From assembly GCA_910584615.1 (NCBI GenBank), contig CAJUAM010000014.1:1-64000 (forward strand): a DNA stretch of 64,000 bases. Direction: 5' to 3'. Shown in pieces: positions 16,276 through 24,638 of this stretch; position 1 is the first letter of the stretch; each line of letters begins with the position of its first letter. The position numbers were made by a program, and so were the translations under genes. The notes under the pieces are model-generated. The model searched no databases. It was not told the DNA's origin and saw only the letters and a program-made list of their open reading frames with translations. Origin of the DNA: an uncultured Dorea sp. Its GTDB lineage: Bacteria; Bacillota; Clostridia; Lachnospirales; Lachnospiraceae.

Positions 16276-16303
16276 AAGAAGCCCTGCGCGGGCTTCTTTT
16301 TTG
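16276..16303 (+). terminator. Terminator of luxS
   Basis: 9-bp stem AAGAAGCCC / GGGCTTCTT with 5-base loop and T-run; lies between convergent luxS and telA. Confidence 0.9.
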
Positions 16304-16317
16304 TCTGTCTTCCTATA

Positions 16318-17445
16318 TTATATCTTAAGAAGCTTCGCCTTAAGCTCCTGTTCCATCTTATACATCTCCTGCTCTGCCTCGGCACGCTTCTGCCTGCCCT
16401 CCTGCTGGATCTTCATAACCTCATCAAGTGTCGCGATCAGCGTCTCATTGGTGTGCTTAAGCGTCTCTATCTCTACAATGCCCCGCTCAGATTCCCTTGC
16501 AGATTCCACAGCCGCCATCTGAAGCTTCTTTGCGTTCTTATTAAGAAGTTCGTTTGTCATATCGGTTACTTCTCTCTGAACCATAGCCGCCTTTTTTGAG
16601 TGCTCCACGCCAAGGGCAAGCACCATCTGGCTCTTCCAGAGAGGGATCGTATTGACAATAGTAGACTGGATCTTTTCTGCCATCAGCGTATCATTACTCT
16701 GTACCATCCTGATCTGGGGCGCGGTCTGCAAAGAAATAGTCCTTGTCAGTTCCAGATCATGGATCTTCTTTTCAAAGCGGCTGCACATAGCATCCATATC
16801 TTTCGCCGCCTGCGCATCCTCTGCAAGCCCCGTCCTCTCAGCTTTTAAAAGCAGTTCCTGAAGCTTAACGCTTCTTGTCTCCTGAAGCTTTTTCTTTCCG
16901 GCCATAATGTACATAGACAATTCTTTAAAATATGTCAGATTCAGCTCATACATTTTATCAAGCAGAGCTATATCTTTAAGAAGCTGTATCTGATGATTCT
17001 CAAGTACCCTGCATATGTGGCTGATGTTTGTCTCAGCCTTAGCGTATTTAGTTTTCATCGCCTGCATTTTATTCGACGTTTTCTTAAAAATTCCCAGAAG
17101 ACCTTTTTCTTCCTCCTCGTCAAAATCCCTAAGTTCCTTCACTACCCCTGAAAGCAGCTCCCCGACCTCTCCCAGCTCTTTTGTCTTTACATTCTCAAGC
17201 GCGGATTCCGAAAAATCCGCCATTTTTTTCTGGGTACCCGCGCCGTACTGCAATATCACGGAAGAATTAGTCAGATCGATCTGCTCTGCAAATGCTTCTA
17301 CCTGCCTTTTTTCTTCTTCTGACAGCACGCTGTCGTCCCATGTCTCCTGTGGTTTTTCCGGTACTGGCATTCTCTTTTCGTTTTCCTCTTTAAATGGCTC
17401 TAACGTAAGCTCCGGCACCGCCGCAAACTCCTTAAATTCACTCAT
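16318..17445 (-). CDS. TelA/KlaA family (toxic anion resistance) protein
   Basis: 375 aa, soluble, almost entirely helical and coiled-coil. Matches the TelA family (B. subtilis YaaN): FAEQIDLTNSSVILQYGAGTQ near the N-terminus, LLGIFKK, and the long C-terminal part KKAAMVQREVTDMTNELLNKNAKKLQ. The name comes from tellurite resistance of a plasmid homologue; the chromosomal role is probably envelope-stress related. Starts 15 bp after the upstream xpaC-like gene, the same pair as B. subtilis xpaC-yaaN. Confidence 0.9.
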   Translation of the reverse strand: MSEFKEFAAVPELTLEPFKEENEKRMPVPEKPQETWDDSVLSEEEKRQVEAFAEQIDLTNSSVILQYGAGTQKKMADFSESALENVKTKELGEVGELLSGVVKELRDFDEEEEKGLLGIFKKTSNKMQAMKTKYAKAETNISHICRVLENHQIQLLKDIALLDKMYELNLTYFKELSMYIMAGKKKLQETRSVKLQELLLKAERTGLAEDAQAAKDMDAMCSRFEKKIHDLELTRTISLQTAPQIRMVQSNDTLMAEKIQSTIVNTIPLWKSQMVLALGVEHSKKAAMVQREVTDMTNELLNKNAKKLQMAAVESARESERGIVEIETLKHTNETLIATLDEVMKIQQEGRQKRAEAEQEMYKMEQELKAKLLKI

Positions 17446-17460
17446 CCTGATCTCTCTCCT

Positions 17461-18666
17461 TTACCTTTTCCACTCATCTTTGGCAAGCCCTTCCTGCGCA
17501 AGCATAGTCCGCAGTACAGTTATATCCGACGACACATCCCACGCCGTATCCTGAAACATATCATCTAAAAGCTTTTCAAATGCCATATTCAAGGTATCCA
17601 AAGTCCCTTCAATCTCTGACTTGGAGGATAAAATATTCTCACCCTGTACCGGCTGCGCGTCCAGTTCCTGATAAGCATCTAAAAGCTTCACCGTCGTAGG
17701 AAGGTAGTAATCCATCAGCCGTCTGATGTCTCCTACTGATTCCGGATCCTGTTCTACCCGGTCAAATATCTTGTCGATTAAAAGCTCCATGCGGGATATC
17801 TTTGCAGATATCTCCTGTCCTGAAATTTCCTCGCCGCACTTATGGATCCTGCGGATATAGCGGTCGCCTTCTTCAATGATCTTACTGATCTGCGGATCAA
17901 GTCCTTCCTTTTCTTCCGGCTTTTTCTTTTTCTCTTCCCGCTTACGTTTTTGCTCTAACTGCCTTTTCTCTTTTTCTTCCCGCTCATTTTGTATCCTTTT
18001 ATTTTCCAATCCGCAGTACTGCTCATACATGGAATTTGTAACGATCAGACATGTCTGGTTTCCTACAAGATATCCTTCTAAAAACCAGTTCTTTCTTATC
18101 ATATATCTTAAATCCCGAACCACCGCAGAAGCCTTCCTGCCCACTTTATCCGACAATTCTTTTATATTGCAGTATTCCCGTGTACCGATGGTACGTACAT
18201 AGATCCTGAAGCGTTCCTCCCTCTTGAGCCTGCGAAAGCCCTTCCACGCAAATAACCCTGCAACAACGCCTAAGCCTCCGAATATTCCAAGCGACAACTT
18301 AATTCCCGCTCCCCCACCGCCAATTCCCAGTATCGGACCTGCTCCCAGCACCGTCCCTGCGATTCCAAATGCCATCAAAAGAAAAAACAACAGTCCCAGG
18401 CTTCCTCCTGCCGCCAGAAATACGTATCCCCACACCTTCACAGAGGTTGTCCTGCGGTATACATGAGGGACTTTCGGTCCGCTCTTTTCAACACTCCGGA
18501 CAGCAGGTCCCCCTGCATGCTTAATACCGTCAGAAATACTGTCCATTGCACGGTTTACTGTATCCGAAACTGTCTGACTCAATTTTTCAAAATCCTGAGC
18601 ATCTATCGCGCTCTGCACCGTATCTTTTATGCTGTCCGCGAACTTTTCCCAATCCTGATTCATCAT
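17461..18666 (-). CDS. XpaC-like (5-bromo-4-chloroindolyl phosphate hydrolysis) protein
   Basis: 401 aa. The N-terminal helical part is followed by two spans (about 78-98 and 102-125; GYVFLAAGGSLGLLFFLLMA, then a Gly-rich second one), a domain FRIYVRTIGTREYCNIKELS, a Lys/Glu coiled coil (about 230-260), and the XpaC-type C-terminal half (VGDIRRLMDYYLPTTVKLLDAY). It pairs with TelA as in Bacillus. Compared with Bacillus XpaC (about 200 aa) it is doubled in length by the N-terminal membrane and winged-helix-like region. Two adjacent ATGs; the first is used. Confidence 0.85.
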   Translation of the reverse strand: MMNQDWEKFADSIKDTVQSAIDAQDFEKLSQTVSDTVNRAMDSISDGIKHAGGPAVRSVEKSGPKVPHVYRRTTSVKVWGYVFLAAGGSLGLLFFLLMAFGIAGTVLGAGPILGIGGGGAGIKLSLGIFGGLGVVAGLFAWKGFRRLKREERFRIYVRTIGTREYCNIKELSDKVGRKASAVVRDLRYMIRKNWFLEGYLVGNQTCLIVTNSMYEQYCGLENKRIQNEREEKEKRQLEQKRKREEKKKKPEEKEGLDPQISKIIEEGDRYIRRIHKCGEEISGQEISAKISRMELLIDKIFDRVEQDPESVGDIRRLMDYYLPTTVKLLDAYQELDAQPVQGENILSSKSEIEGTLDTLNMAFEKLLDDMFQDTAWDVSSDITVLRTMLAQEGLAKDEWKR

Positions 18667-18787
18667 CGCGCCTTCGCACCCCTTTATCTATCTGCTGTAC
18701 TCGTAAACTTTTTCCATTGTATCACATTCTGATTATGAATGCACTCCCTTCCCGCTTTTTTTATACGAGATCACTGTATCTGTAAAA

Positions 18788-19654
18788 TCACTTCTTTTCA
18801 GGGAACTTTTTATCTATATATTGTGTCACTCCCAAAGAAAACCATATATCATACCTGGATTTCTTTAGAAACAATAAATTACTGGATTCATTTCCCATTT
18901 TATTATCCATTGCGTTTAATTGTTTTTCCACGTCAGCATTCCTCCTCACTTCTGAGCCATATATTTGAAACTGATAATTCGTAAATTGATATGTCGACCA
19001 TATAATATATTGCAGACCGATTGCATACTCAGATAGCTTCAAAGAATTTAAGTGAACTACTTTATCATCCGGCATAGATGATAAAGTCCCGTCATTCACT
19101 ATAAAATCATGATACTCCCTTAAAAATTTTATTTTCTTTGTTTCCTTCTTTAAAAATTTTACAAGATTCAGATTCACATCACTCAGGCAAAAGTCATCAT
19201 AATAGATCATATCGTTCCCTCCTCCAAACTCCCTCTTTTCTTCATAGATCCCTATCAACTCAGAAGCATATCGGGCAGATTCTCCATTAGCAAGTGCACT
19301 ATCTTTTATGATGTTCTCATCCATTAATTGTTTTATCGCATCTTCCGTCAGAAAATCCAGATTAAATAAGAACAGCATCTCATATATATTTTCTTCCTTA
19401 CATGAAAATTCACCATCTATCTTTTTTGTGACATCAACTTTAGACACAATGTCTGATGCCCTCTGCATAAATTGGTCATAACCCACTGTTCTGACAACAA
19501 TATCCATATTTGTTTCATTTTCATCTCCTATAATCTTATCGACTAATGGAAAGCCCGAAAAAAACATTCCCGCGGCTAAAACCGTTAAAAACAATATAGA
19601 AATTACTACTACTTTAATTATTTTTGTTGTTGCATTTTTTTGTTTTGACTTCAT
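18788..19654 (-). CDS. Unknown single-span membrane-anchored protein
   Basis: 288 aa. Basic N-terminus (MKSKQKNATTKIIK) and one hydrophobic span at about 15-33, then an extracytoplasmic domain of about 250 residues, helical and without cysteine pairs or a known motif. No family recognised. Ends with KKFPEKK. Weak RBS-like purines upstream. Codon use is more AT-rich than the ribosomal operon next to it. It stands alone between xpaC and the rplT terminator. Confidence 0.65.
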   Translation of the reverse strand: MKSKQKNATTKIIKVVVISILFLTVLAAGMFFSGFPLVDKIIGDENETNMDIVVRTVGYDQFMQRASDIVSKVDVTKKIDGEFSCKEENIYEMLFLFNLDFLTEDAIKQLMDENIIKDSALANGESARYASELIGIYEEKREFGGGNDMIYYDDFCLSDVNLNLVKFLKKETKKIKFLREYHDFIVNDGTLSSMPDDKVVHLNSLKLSEYAIGLQYIIWSTYQFTNYQFQIYGSEVRRNADVEKQLNAMDNKMGNESSNLLFLKKSRYDIWFSLGVTQYIDKKFPEKK

Positions 19655-19721
19655 TTATTTACCTCATAACTGACATTCCAAAATAACTATTTGTCATATT
19701 TTTGAAAACCGGGTCTATAAG

Positions 19722-19751
19722 AAAAAACAAACTGCCTCAGGGCAGTTTGTT
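19722..19751 (-). terminator. Terminator of the infC-rpmI-rplT operon
   Basis: 11-bp perfect stem AACAAACTGCC / GGCAGTTTGTT, 4-base loop, followed on the minus strand by TTTTTTC. Confidence 0.92.
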
Positions 19752-19771
19752 TACATAATCTCTCTATGATT

Positions 19772-20128
19772 TTATGCAAGCTTAGCTTTTGCAAGCTCTG
19801 CTACAGATGTAAAGCCTTCTGCGTCATTTACAGCCATCTCAGCCAGCATCTTTCTATTAATATCAATATTCGCCAGCTTAAGGCCATGCATCAGTTTACT
19901 GTAGGACAGTCCATTCATTCTTGCAGCAGCGTTGATACGCGCGATCCAGAGCTGACGCATCTGACGTTTTCTCTGCTTTCTTCCTGCGTATGCAGATGTA
20001 AGCGCCCTCATAACAGACTGTTTTGCAACTCTGTACTGTTTAGAACGTGCTCCTCTGTATCCCTTCGCTAATTTTAAAGTTCTATTATGTCTTTTTTTAG
20101 CGTTTAATCCGCCTTTGATTCTTGCCAT
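19772..20128 (-). CDS. rplT: 50S ribosomal protein L20
   Basis: 118 aa. Canonical MARIKGGLNAKKRHNRTLKL start and KQRKRQMRQLWIARINAAAR motif. Binds 23S rRNA early in 50S assembly and, in Bacillota, represses its own operon by binding the mRNA leader. Third gene of infC-rpmI-rplT, 46 bp after rpmI, followed by a strong terminator. Confidence 0.98.
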   Translation of the reverse strand: MARIKGGLNAKKRHNRTLKLAKGYRGARSKQYRVAKQSVMRALTSAYAGRKQRKRQMRQLWIARINAAARMNGLSYSKLMHGLKLANIDINRKMLAEMAVNDAEGFTSVAELAKAKLA

Positions 20129-20174
20129 CTCTTATATCCTCCTTCAAATTCTTACCATCTGTGACAGCCTAAGC

Positions 20175-20372
20175 TTACAGATACGGCAATACTTTCTTCA
20201 TGTTCTTTACGTTTGTTGCATCCGTAACAGTTGGTTTTCTAAGATTTCTTTTTCTTTTTGTAGACTTCTTAGTTAAGATATGGCTCTTATAAGCTTTATT
20301 TCTGACCAGCTTTCCTGTACCTGTCTTTTTGAAGCGCTTTGCAGCTGCTCTATTTGTTTTGATTTTTGGCAT
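20175..20372 (-). CDS. rpmI: 50S ribosomal protein L35
   Basis: 65 aa, normal. MPKIKTNRAAAKRFKKTGTG start and KSHILTKKSTKRKRNLRKP core are diagnostic. Good RBS (AGGAGG) upstream. 30 bp after infC. Confidence 0.98.
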   Translation of the reverse strand: MPKIKTNRAAAKRFKKTGTGKLVRNKAYKSHILTKKSTKRKRNLRKPTVTDATNVKNMKKVLPYL

Positions 20373-20402
20373 ATTAATTTCCTCCTTAATTTGTATATAT
20401 TT

Positions 20403-20909
20403 TTAACGTTTTTCAGTTAAAACCATACTCATATTTCTGCCTTCCAGCTTTGGCTGTTTCTCAACTGTCGCAACATCCGCAAGCTGCTTCGCAAAATCGT
20501 CTAAAATATGCTTGCTCTGCTGCACATGAGCCATCTCACGCCCTCTGAAACGCAGGGTAACCTTTACTTTATTACCTTTGCTGATAAATTTTTTAGCATT
20601 ATTCACTTTTGTATTCAAGTCATTCGTGTCGATGTTCGGTGAAAGACGCACTTCCTTGATTTCAACTGTCTTCTGCTTTTTCTTCGCTTCTTTTTCTTTT
20701 CTCGCAAGCTCATAACGGTATTTTCCATAGTCAATGATCTTGCAAACCGGCGGCTGTGCCTTCGGAGCAACCTTCACTAAATCCAGCTCTGCCTCCTGCG
20801 CAAGCCGCATTGCCTCTCTCGAAGACATAATTCCGAGCTGTTCTCCGTTCTCGCCAATCAAACGTATTTCCTTGTCTCTAATCTGCCCGTTAATCATTAA
20901 ATCGCTAAT
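20403..20909 (-). CDS. infC: Translation initiation factor IF-3, probable AUU start
   Basis: About 168 aa. IF-3 binds the 30S subunit and proofreads start-codon selection. N-domain INGQIRDKEIRLIGENGEQL, linker rich in KKKQK, C-domain KVTLRFRGREMAHVQQSKHI. The start is chosen as ATT (rc of 20907-20909) because GGAGGTG sits exactly 7 bases before it; the first in-frame ATG is four codons further on and 19 bases from the RBS. An AUU start is the known device by which IF-3 represses its own translation in E. coli. The leader carries an attenuator hairpin. Confidence 0.93.
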   Translation of the reverse strand: MSDLMINGQIRDKEIRLIGENGEQLGIMSSREAMRLAQEAELDLVKVAPKAQPPVCKIIDYGKYRYELARKEKEAKKKQKTVEIKEVRLSPNIDTNDLNTKVNNAKKFISKGNKVKVTLRFRGREMAHVQQSKHILDDFAKQLADVATVEKQPKLEGRNMSMVLTEKR

Positions 20910-21075
20910 CGTAGTGCACCTCCATCAAATAAAATAAGTGAATAGTTTAAGACTATCCACTTACATATCTGCATAAAAATCCCCATCCAGGAATCTGCCA
21001 TACACAATATCAAACCAATAGTCACCCGCTTGTGCTATGGTGAGAGTGGATACTCTGCTTTCTTTTCTTCACACA
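20910..21075 (-). promoter_or_regulatory. infC operon leader with attenuator (L20-leader-like)
   Basis: About 165-base 5' UTR. Near its 3' end AAGTGGATAGT / ACTATTCACTT (rc of 20936-20962) forms an 11-bp hairpin followed by ATTTTATTT, a terminator-like structure. Upstream, TATCCACT (rc of about 21045-21052) is complementary to AGTGGATA in that hairpin and can form an alternative antiterminator. This arrangement fits L20-controlled attenuation known in Bacillota; the binding itself is inferred. Confidence 0.65.
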
Positions 21076-21081
21076 AAAATT

Positions 21082-21110
21082 ATCATAGCACAGGGATCCT
21101 AAAATGTCAA
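21082..21110 (-). promoter_or_regulatory. Strong sigma-A promoter of the infC operon
   Basis: TTGACA (rc 21105-21110), 17-base spacer, TATGAT (rc 21082-21087). The -35 matches the consensus exactly. Confidence 0.85.
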
Positions 21111-21114
21111 CGCT

Positions 21115-21783
21115 TTATTTTACTATCCAACTTATTATTTCCTGCGCCCCCGCATATTTTACAAGATATTCTTCCCCGTACTCTATAGCTTTCTCCAGAT
21201 CATCGTTGTCTGAAAAAGAATAGATAAGAGTCAGCACTTCTTTTGTATCTTCTGTGATCATCGCTCTTCTCGAATCGCTGGTAGAACTCCCCACAGCGCC
21301 TTCATAGTCAGAAAGGACCGGAAGATTTGCTATATTGACCTCATCTTTACCAATACCCTGATAAGTCTCATCTTCTCTTCCCACACGGAAAATAAGCTCA
21401 TCACCAATCTTGTCCGCATCATAAGACCCCGCAGAAAATCCCGACTCAACAGAGATCAGATTATTGGCGTCCACAACTGTATTCACTTCATAAAGCCCTT
21501 TTCCCTGACCAATACGCCGGATCAGAGCTTCAGAAGATACTCTGTAACGGCTGGGATCTTTCCCGAATGCTTTATACGCCATCCGTGATTGTTTAATATT
21601 AGGAATATCATTCACTCCGTAATCAAAAATCGCGTTTTTCGTCTTTTTATAAATATCTTTTTTAAGATATGTCCACATATCTTCATTCTTTTTTTCAATC
21701 TTGACTTTATATTGAAAACATCCGACCCTTACCGCCGGCCAGAGCCTTTTCATTTCTTCATCAATCTTCAGCAGTTTTTTCAA
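21115..21783 (-). CDS. B3/B4 (PheT-like tRNA-binding) domain protein
   Basis: About 222 aa. Consists of a B3/B4 domain like that of phenylalanyl-tRNA synthetase beta chain, which edits mischarged tRNA; free-standing members may be trans-editing or nucleic-acid-binding proteins. Recognisable blocks: QSRMAYKAFGKDPSRYRVS, YEVNTVVDANNLISVESGFS, and FRVGREDETYQGIGKDEVN. The TTG at 21783 is preferred because GGAG lies 8 bases before it; an upstream frame to 21825 lacks an RBS. Its stop is only a few bases from the -35 of the infC promoter. Confidence 0.85.
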   Translation of the reverse strand: MKKLLKIDEEMKRLWPAVRVGCFQYKVKIEKKNEDMWTYLKKDIYKKTKNAIFDYGVNDIPNIKQSRMAYKAFGKDPSRYRVSSEALIRRIGQGKGLYEVNTVVDANNLISVESGFSAGSYDADKIGDELIFRVGREDETYQGIGKDEVNIANLPVLSDYEGAVGSSTSDSRRAMITEDTKEVLTLIYSFSDNDDLEKAIEYGEEYLVKYAGAQEIISWIVK

Positions 21784-21888
21784 TATTTTTTCTCCTTTCC
21801 GACTGTTTCTTCCAAAGTATAACATATTTTTTTCGCAAACAAAACTTGTTTTTCACCTAAATCCCGTGTAATATATAAAAAAGTGTTA

Positions 21889-21917
21889 GCTGTTCGAAGA
21901 TAATCATAGCGAACAGC
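21889..21917. promoter_or_regulatory. Inverted repeat upstream of the LysR gene
   Basis: GCTGTTCG (21889-21896), 13 bases, CGAACAGC (21910-21917). Contains a T-N-A-type dyad as favoured by LysR regulators and lies 43 bases before the lysR-type start, so it is a candidate autoregulatory operator. Confidence 0.45.
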
Positions 21918-21959
21918 GGCCGCTGCAATTTGTAAATATTGACTGTAAGGAGGGATAAT

Positions 21960-22829
21960 ATGGACCTAAAAAAATGGCACGTTTTTCTTGCTGTAGCAAA
22001 CTTCGGAAACTTTACCAAAGCCGGTGAAGAACTCGGATATACCCAGTCCGGCATTACGCAGATGATGAAAAACCTTGAACGTGAAGTTGGCTTTCCTCTT
22101 TTTAACAAAACCAACCACGGTATCTCCCTCTCCCCCGAAGGAATCTCCTTATTGCCGTCCATCCGCAATCTGATCGCCTCCAGCGAATCTCTCAAACAAG
22201 AGATTTCATTTTTAAAAGGCGCCGAACGGGGGACATTAAAGATCGGCACTTACACTAGCTGCTCTATCCACTGGATTCCCAAGATCATCCGGGAATTCCA
22301 GAAAAATAACGCCGGAATCTTGTTCGACATCATCGAAGGCCACGAGAATGAAATCGCGGACTGGGTTCTCAACTACAAAGTAGATATCGGCTTCTGCAGC
22401 TACCAGAAAAACCAGACCGCGGACTTTATTCCGGTACATGATGACGAAATGCTGGCAATCCTCCCAAAAGGACACCCCTATACAGAATACAAGCAAATCC
22501 CATTAGAATTATTTCAGGATGCTCCCTTTATCATCTGCGAGTATACATACAACACCGATATCCATCAGATTTTAAAACATTACAATATCCATCCCGATAT
22601 TAAATACACGATGAACAACGACTTTTCCATACTTTCGATGGTGGAGCATAATCTGGGTATCAGCATCCTGCCGGAACTTGTGATCCGCGGGCGCGCAGGG
22701 AACTTTGAAGTGCGTCCCATAGAACCTTATGTATACAGAAAGCTCGGCATGACAGTGCATCCGTCCCACGACTGGTCACCCGCCATGAAGATCTTTATCC
22801 GGTACGCAAAAGAATATCTGCTTACATGA
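21960..22829 (+). CDS. LysR-family transcriptional regulator
   Basis: 289 aa. N-terminal winged HTH MDLKKWHVFLAVANFGNFTK, with AGEELGYTQSGITQMMKNLE as the recognition part (about 18-37). Type 2 periplasmic-binding-like effector domain from about 90: GTLKIGTYTSCSIHWIPKII, DIGFCSYQK. The start is ATG 21960, directly after AAGGAGGGATAAT; an upstream in-frame GTG/ATG extension is rejected. Effector and target unknown; the neighbours are the convergent micropeptide and a MATE exporter. Confidence 0.93.
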   Translation: MDLKKWHVFLAVANFGNFTKAGEELGYTQSGITQMMKNLEREVGFPLFNKTNHGISLSPEGISLLPSIRNLIASSESLKQEISFLKGAERGTLKIGTYTSCSIHWIPKIIREFQKNNAGILFDIIEGHENEIADWVLNYKVDIGFCSYQKNQTADFIPVHDDEMLAILPKGHPYTEYKQIPLELFQDAPFIICEYTYNTDIHQILKHYNIHPDIKYTMNNDFSILSMVEHNLGISILPELVIRGRAGNFEVRPIEPYVYRKLGMTVHPSHDWSPAMKIFIRYAKEYLLT

Positions 22830-22847
22830 TCTTAAGCCGCCACAGCA

Positions 22848-22877
22848 AAAAACAACCGTCTTCGCGCGGTTGTTTTT
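22848..22877. terminator. Bidirectional terminator between lysR-type gene and micropeptide gene
   Basis: 11-bp stem AAAAACAACCG / CGGTTGTTTTT, 8-base loop. T-runs on both strands serve the LysR gene (+) and the micropeptide unit (-). Confidence 0.92.
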
Positions 22878-22892
22878 ACTTTATCTTTTATC

Positions 22893-22964
22893 CTATTTTC
22901 TGGTTTCTGCAAGGCTGGTAACGCCGTATAAAGCAACCAGGCAAACGATTGTCCATCCGATCAT
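22893..22964 (-). CDS. 23-aa hydrophobic micropeptide with own promoter and terminator
   Basis: ATG (rc 22962-22964) starts MIGWTIVCLVALYGV and the peptide ends AETRK at TAG 22893. It is one membrane-length helix with a short basic tail. RBS GGGAGGTGG (rc 22970-22978) is strong. Upstream is a sigma-A promoter with a 17-bp spacer, and a terminator follows 16 bp downstream. The complete unit is only about 150 bases. No family recognised; a type I toxin, a regulator of a membrane protein, or a leader peptide are the main possibilities. It lies between a LysR regulator and a MATE gene. Confidence 0.65.
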   Translation of the reverse strand: MIGWTIVCLVALYGVTSLAETRK

Positions 22965-23012
22965 CTCTTCCACCTCCCAGCAGCAAATTGTCTGATCTCT
23001 CTTCCTGCAGAC

Positions 23013-23041
23013 AATATATCACTGTAGGCTGTATTTGTAAA
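23013..23041 (-). promoter_or_regulatory. Promoter of the micropeptide unit
   Basis: TTTACA (rc 23036-23041), 17-base spacer, TATATT (rc 23013-23018); about 40 bases of leader before the RBS. Confidence 0.65.
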
Positions 23042-23101
23042 ATTAATAAAAATGATATCGGCATTACACTCTGTTATACCGCGTTTTTTGCAGTTTTTTG
23101 T

Positions 23102-24475
23102 CTACATTTCACGCAAGATCCTCTTTGTTGTGATCACAAATAAAGTTGCTGTTGTCAAAACCGATATTATATCCGCAACCGGTTCAGCGCGGTAAATTCC
23201 CATAACTCCCATAAATTTAGGAAATATGATCGCAAGCGGGATCAAAAGGATCACTTTTCTAAGCAAGGCGATAAAAGCAGATACTTTCGCCTGTCCAAGC
23301 GCAACAAATGTAGCCTGGCATGCCGACTGGATACCAAAGATAGTCATCCCGAGAAAATATGTGGGCATCACCTCTGCTGTAAGTTCTACAAGCGCTTCAT
23401 TGCTTGTGAAAATACCTGCGTACACTCCCGGAAATACTACCGCAATCCCACAGAATATAAACATCCCTGCAAATGTAATGGCAAGCATCCTTAAAAACGC
23501 GCTTTTAACTCTTTCTTTATTCCCGGCCCCATAATTATAGCTGATGATCGGCTGTACTCCCTGTGTGATCCCCTGCAGCGGAATCGTAATAAGCTGCATG
23601 ACACTTGTCATGATCGCCATCGTCCCTACATACAGATCTCCCCCGTATCTTTGCAGTCCTGAATTCAGCGTAATGCTCACAAGACTTTCCGTGCTCTGCA
23701 TGATAAACGGAGAAACCCCCAGCGCCGCTATCCTCTTGATCATCTGCGTATCAGGCTTTATATTCGAAGCCTTAAGCTTTATCACGCTTTTTTTCGAAGT
23801 CAGAAACTTTAACACCCACGCAGCGCTTACTGCCTGTGAGATGACTGTAGCAAGAGCCGCTCCCTGTACATCCATATGAAATACAAAGATAAGTAGAGGA
23901 TCAAGACAGATATTAATAACCGCACCAATCAGCACAGACAGCATAGCCGTCTTTGATGCGCCCTGCCCGCTGATAAATGTATTGAGTCCCAGCGCCACCT
24001 GTACAAATATAGTTCCAACCAGATAGATCCCTATATAGCTCTCCGCATAGCTTATTGTGGCTTCGCTGGCGCCGAACGCATACAGGATCGGGGTTTTAAA
24101 TACCAAAAAGAACACCGTAAGGACTGCCGAAAATAAAAGTATCAGCCCGGCAGAATTCCCAAGTATTTTCTCCGCCTTTTCATAATCCTGCTTCCCAAGC
24201 TCTATCGATGCCAGCGGCGCTCCGCCCATCCCGGCAAACGCGCTGAAAGCAGATATGAGCATAATGATCGGAAATGTCACCCCTACCCCTGTAAGAGCAA
24301 TATCCCCATGTCCCGGGATGTGACCGATATAGATCCTGTCAACAATATTATACAAAACATTAATAAGCTGGGCAGCTACTGCCGGAAACGCCATTGATAC
24401 CATCAATCTCCCCAGCGGAGCCCTGCCCAGCCTTTCATCCTGCTGTCCCTTTTCCCGTGTTTCTTTATCCTGCAT
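23102..24475 (-). CDS. MATE family efflux transporter
   Basis: 457 aa, 12 predicted spans in two homologous halves, the usual size. Family marks: LGRLMVSMAFPAVAAQLINV, NIVDRIYIGHI and the second-half GVQPIISYNYGAGNKERVK. Exports drugs or metabolites with Na+ or H+ exchange; the subfamily resembles MepA. The start is uncertain: ATG 24475 (MQDKETREKGQQD) has purine-rich AAGAGGGATTAAGG before it, while upstream ATGs (up to 24559) would add an unlikely polar extension. No operon partner on this strand. Confidence 0.92.
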   Translation of the reverse strand: MQDKETREKGQQDERLGRAPLGRLMVSMAFPAVAAQLINVLYNIVDRIYIGHIPGHGDIALTGVGVTFPIIMLISAFSAFAGMGGAPLASIELGKQDYEKAEKILGNSAGLILLFSAVLTVFFLVFKTPILYAFGASEATISYAESYIGIYLVGTIFVQVALGLNTFISGQGASKTAMLSVLIGAVINICLDPLLIFVFHMDVQGAALATVISQAVSAAWVLKFLTSKKSVIKLKASNIKPDTQMIKRIAALGVSPFIMQSTESLVSITLNSGLQRYGGDLYVGTMAIMTSVMQLITIPLQGITQGVQPIISYNYGAGNKERVKSAFLRMLAITFAGMFIFCGIAVVFPGVYAGIFTSNEALVELTAEVMPTYFLGMTIFGIQSACQATFVALGQAKVSAFIALLRKVILLIPLAIIFPKFMGVMGIYRAEPVADIISVLTTATLFVITTKRILREM

Positions 24476-24638
24476 AAACCTTAATCCCTCTTTCCTCTGT
24501 ATATACGCACTTCCCATTTCCGCACCCTGCCCCATCCTTTTAATGTCCGGGCAGGACATCTATATCTCGTTCAAAAGAGTATCACATATCAGAGTATAAC
24601 ACACCCGTTGCAGGATTGTAACACAGCCGCCATATAAT

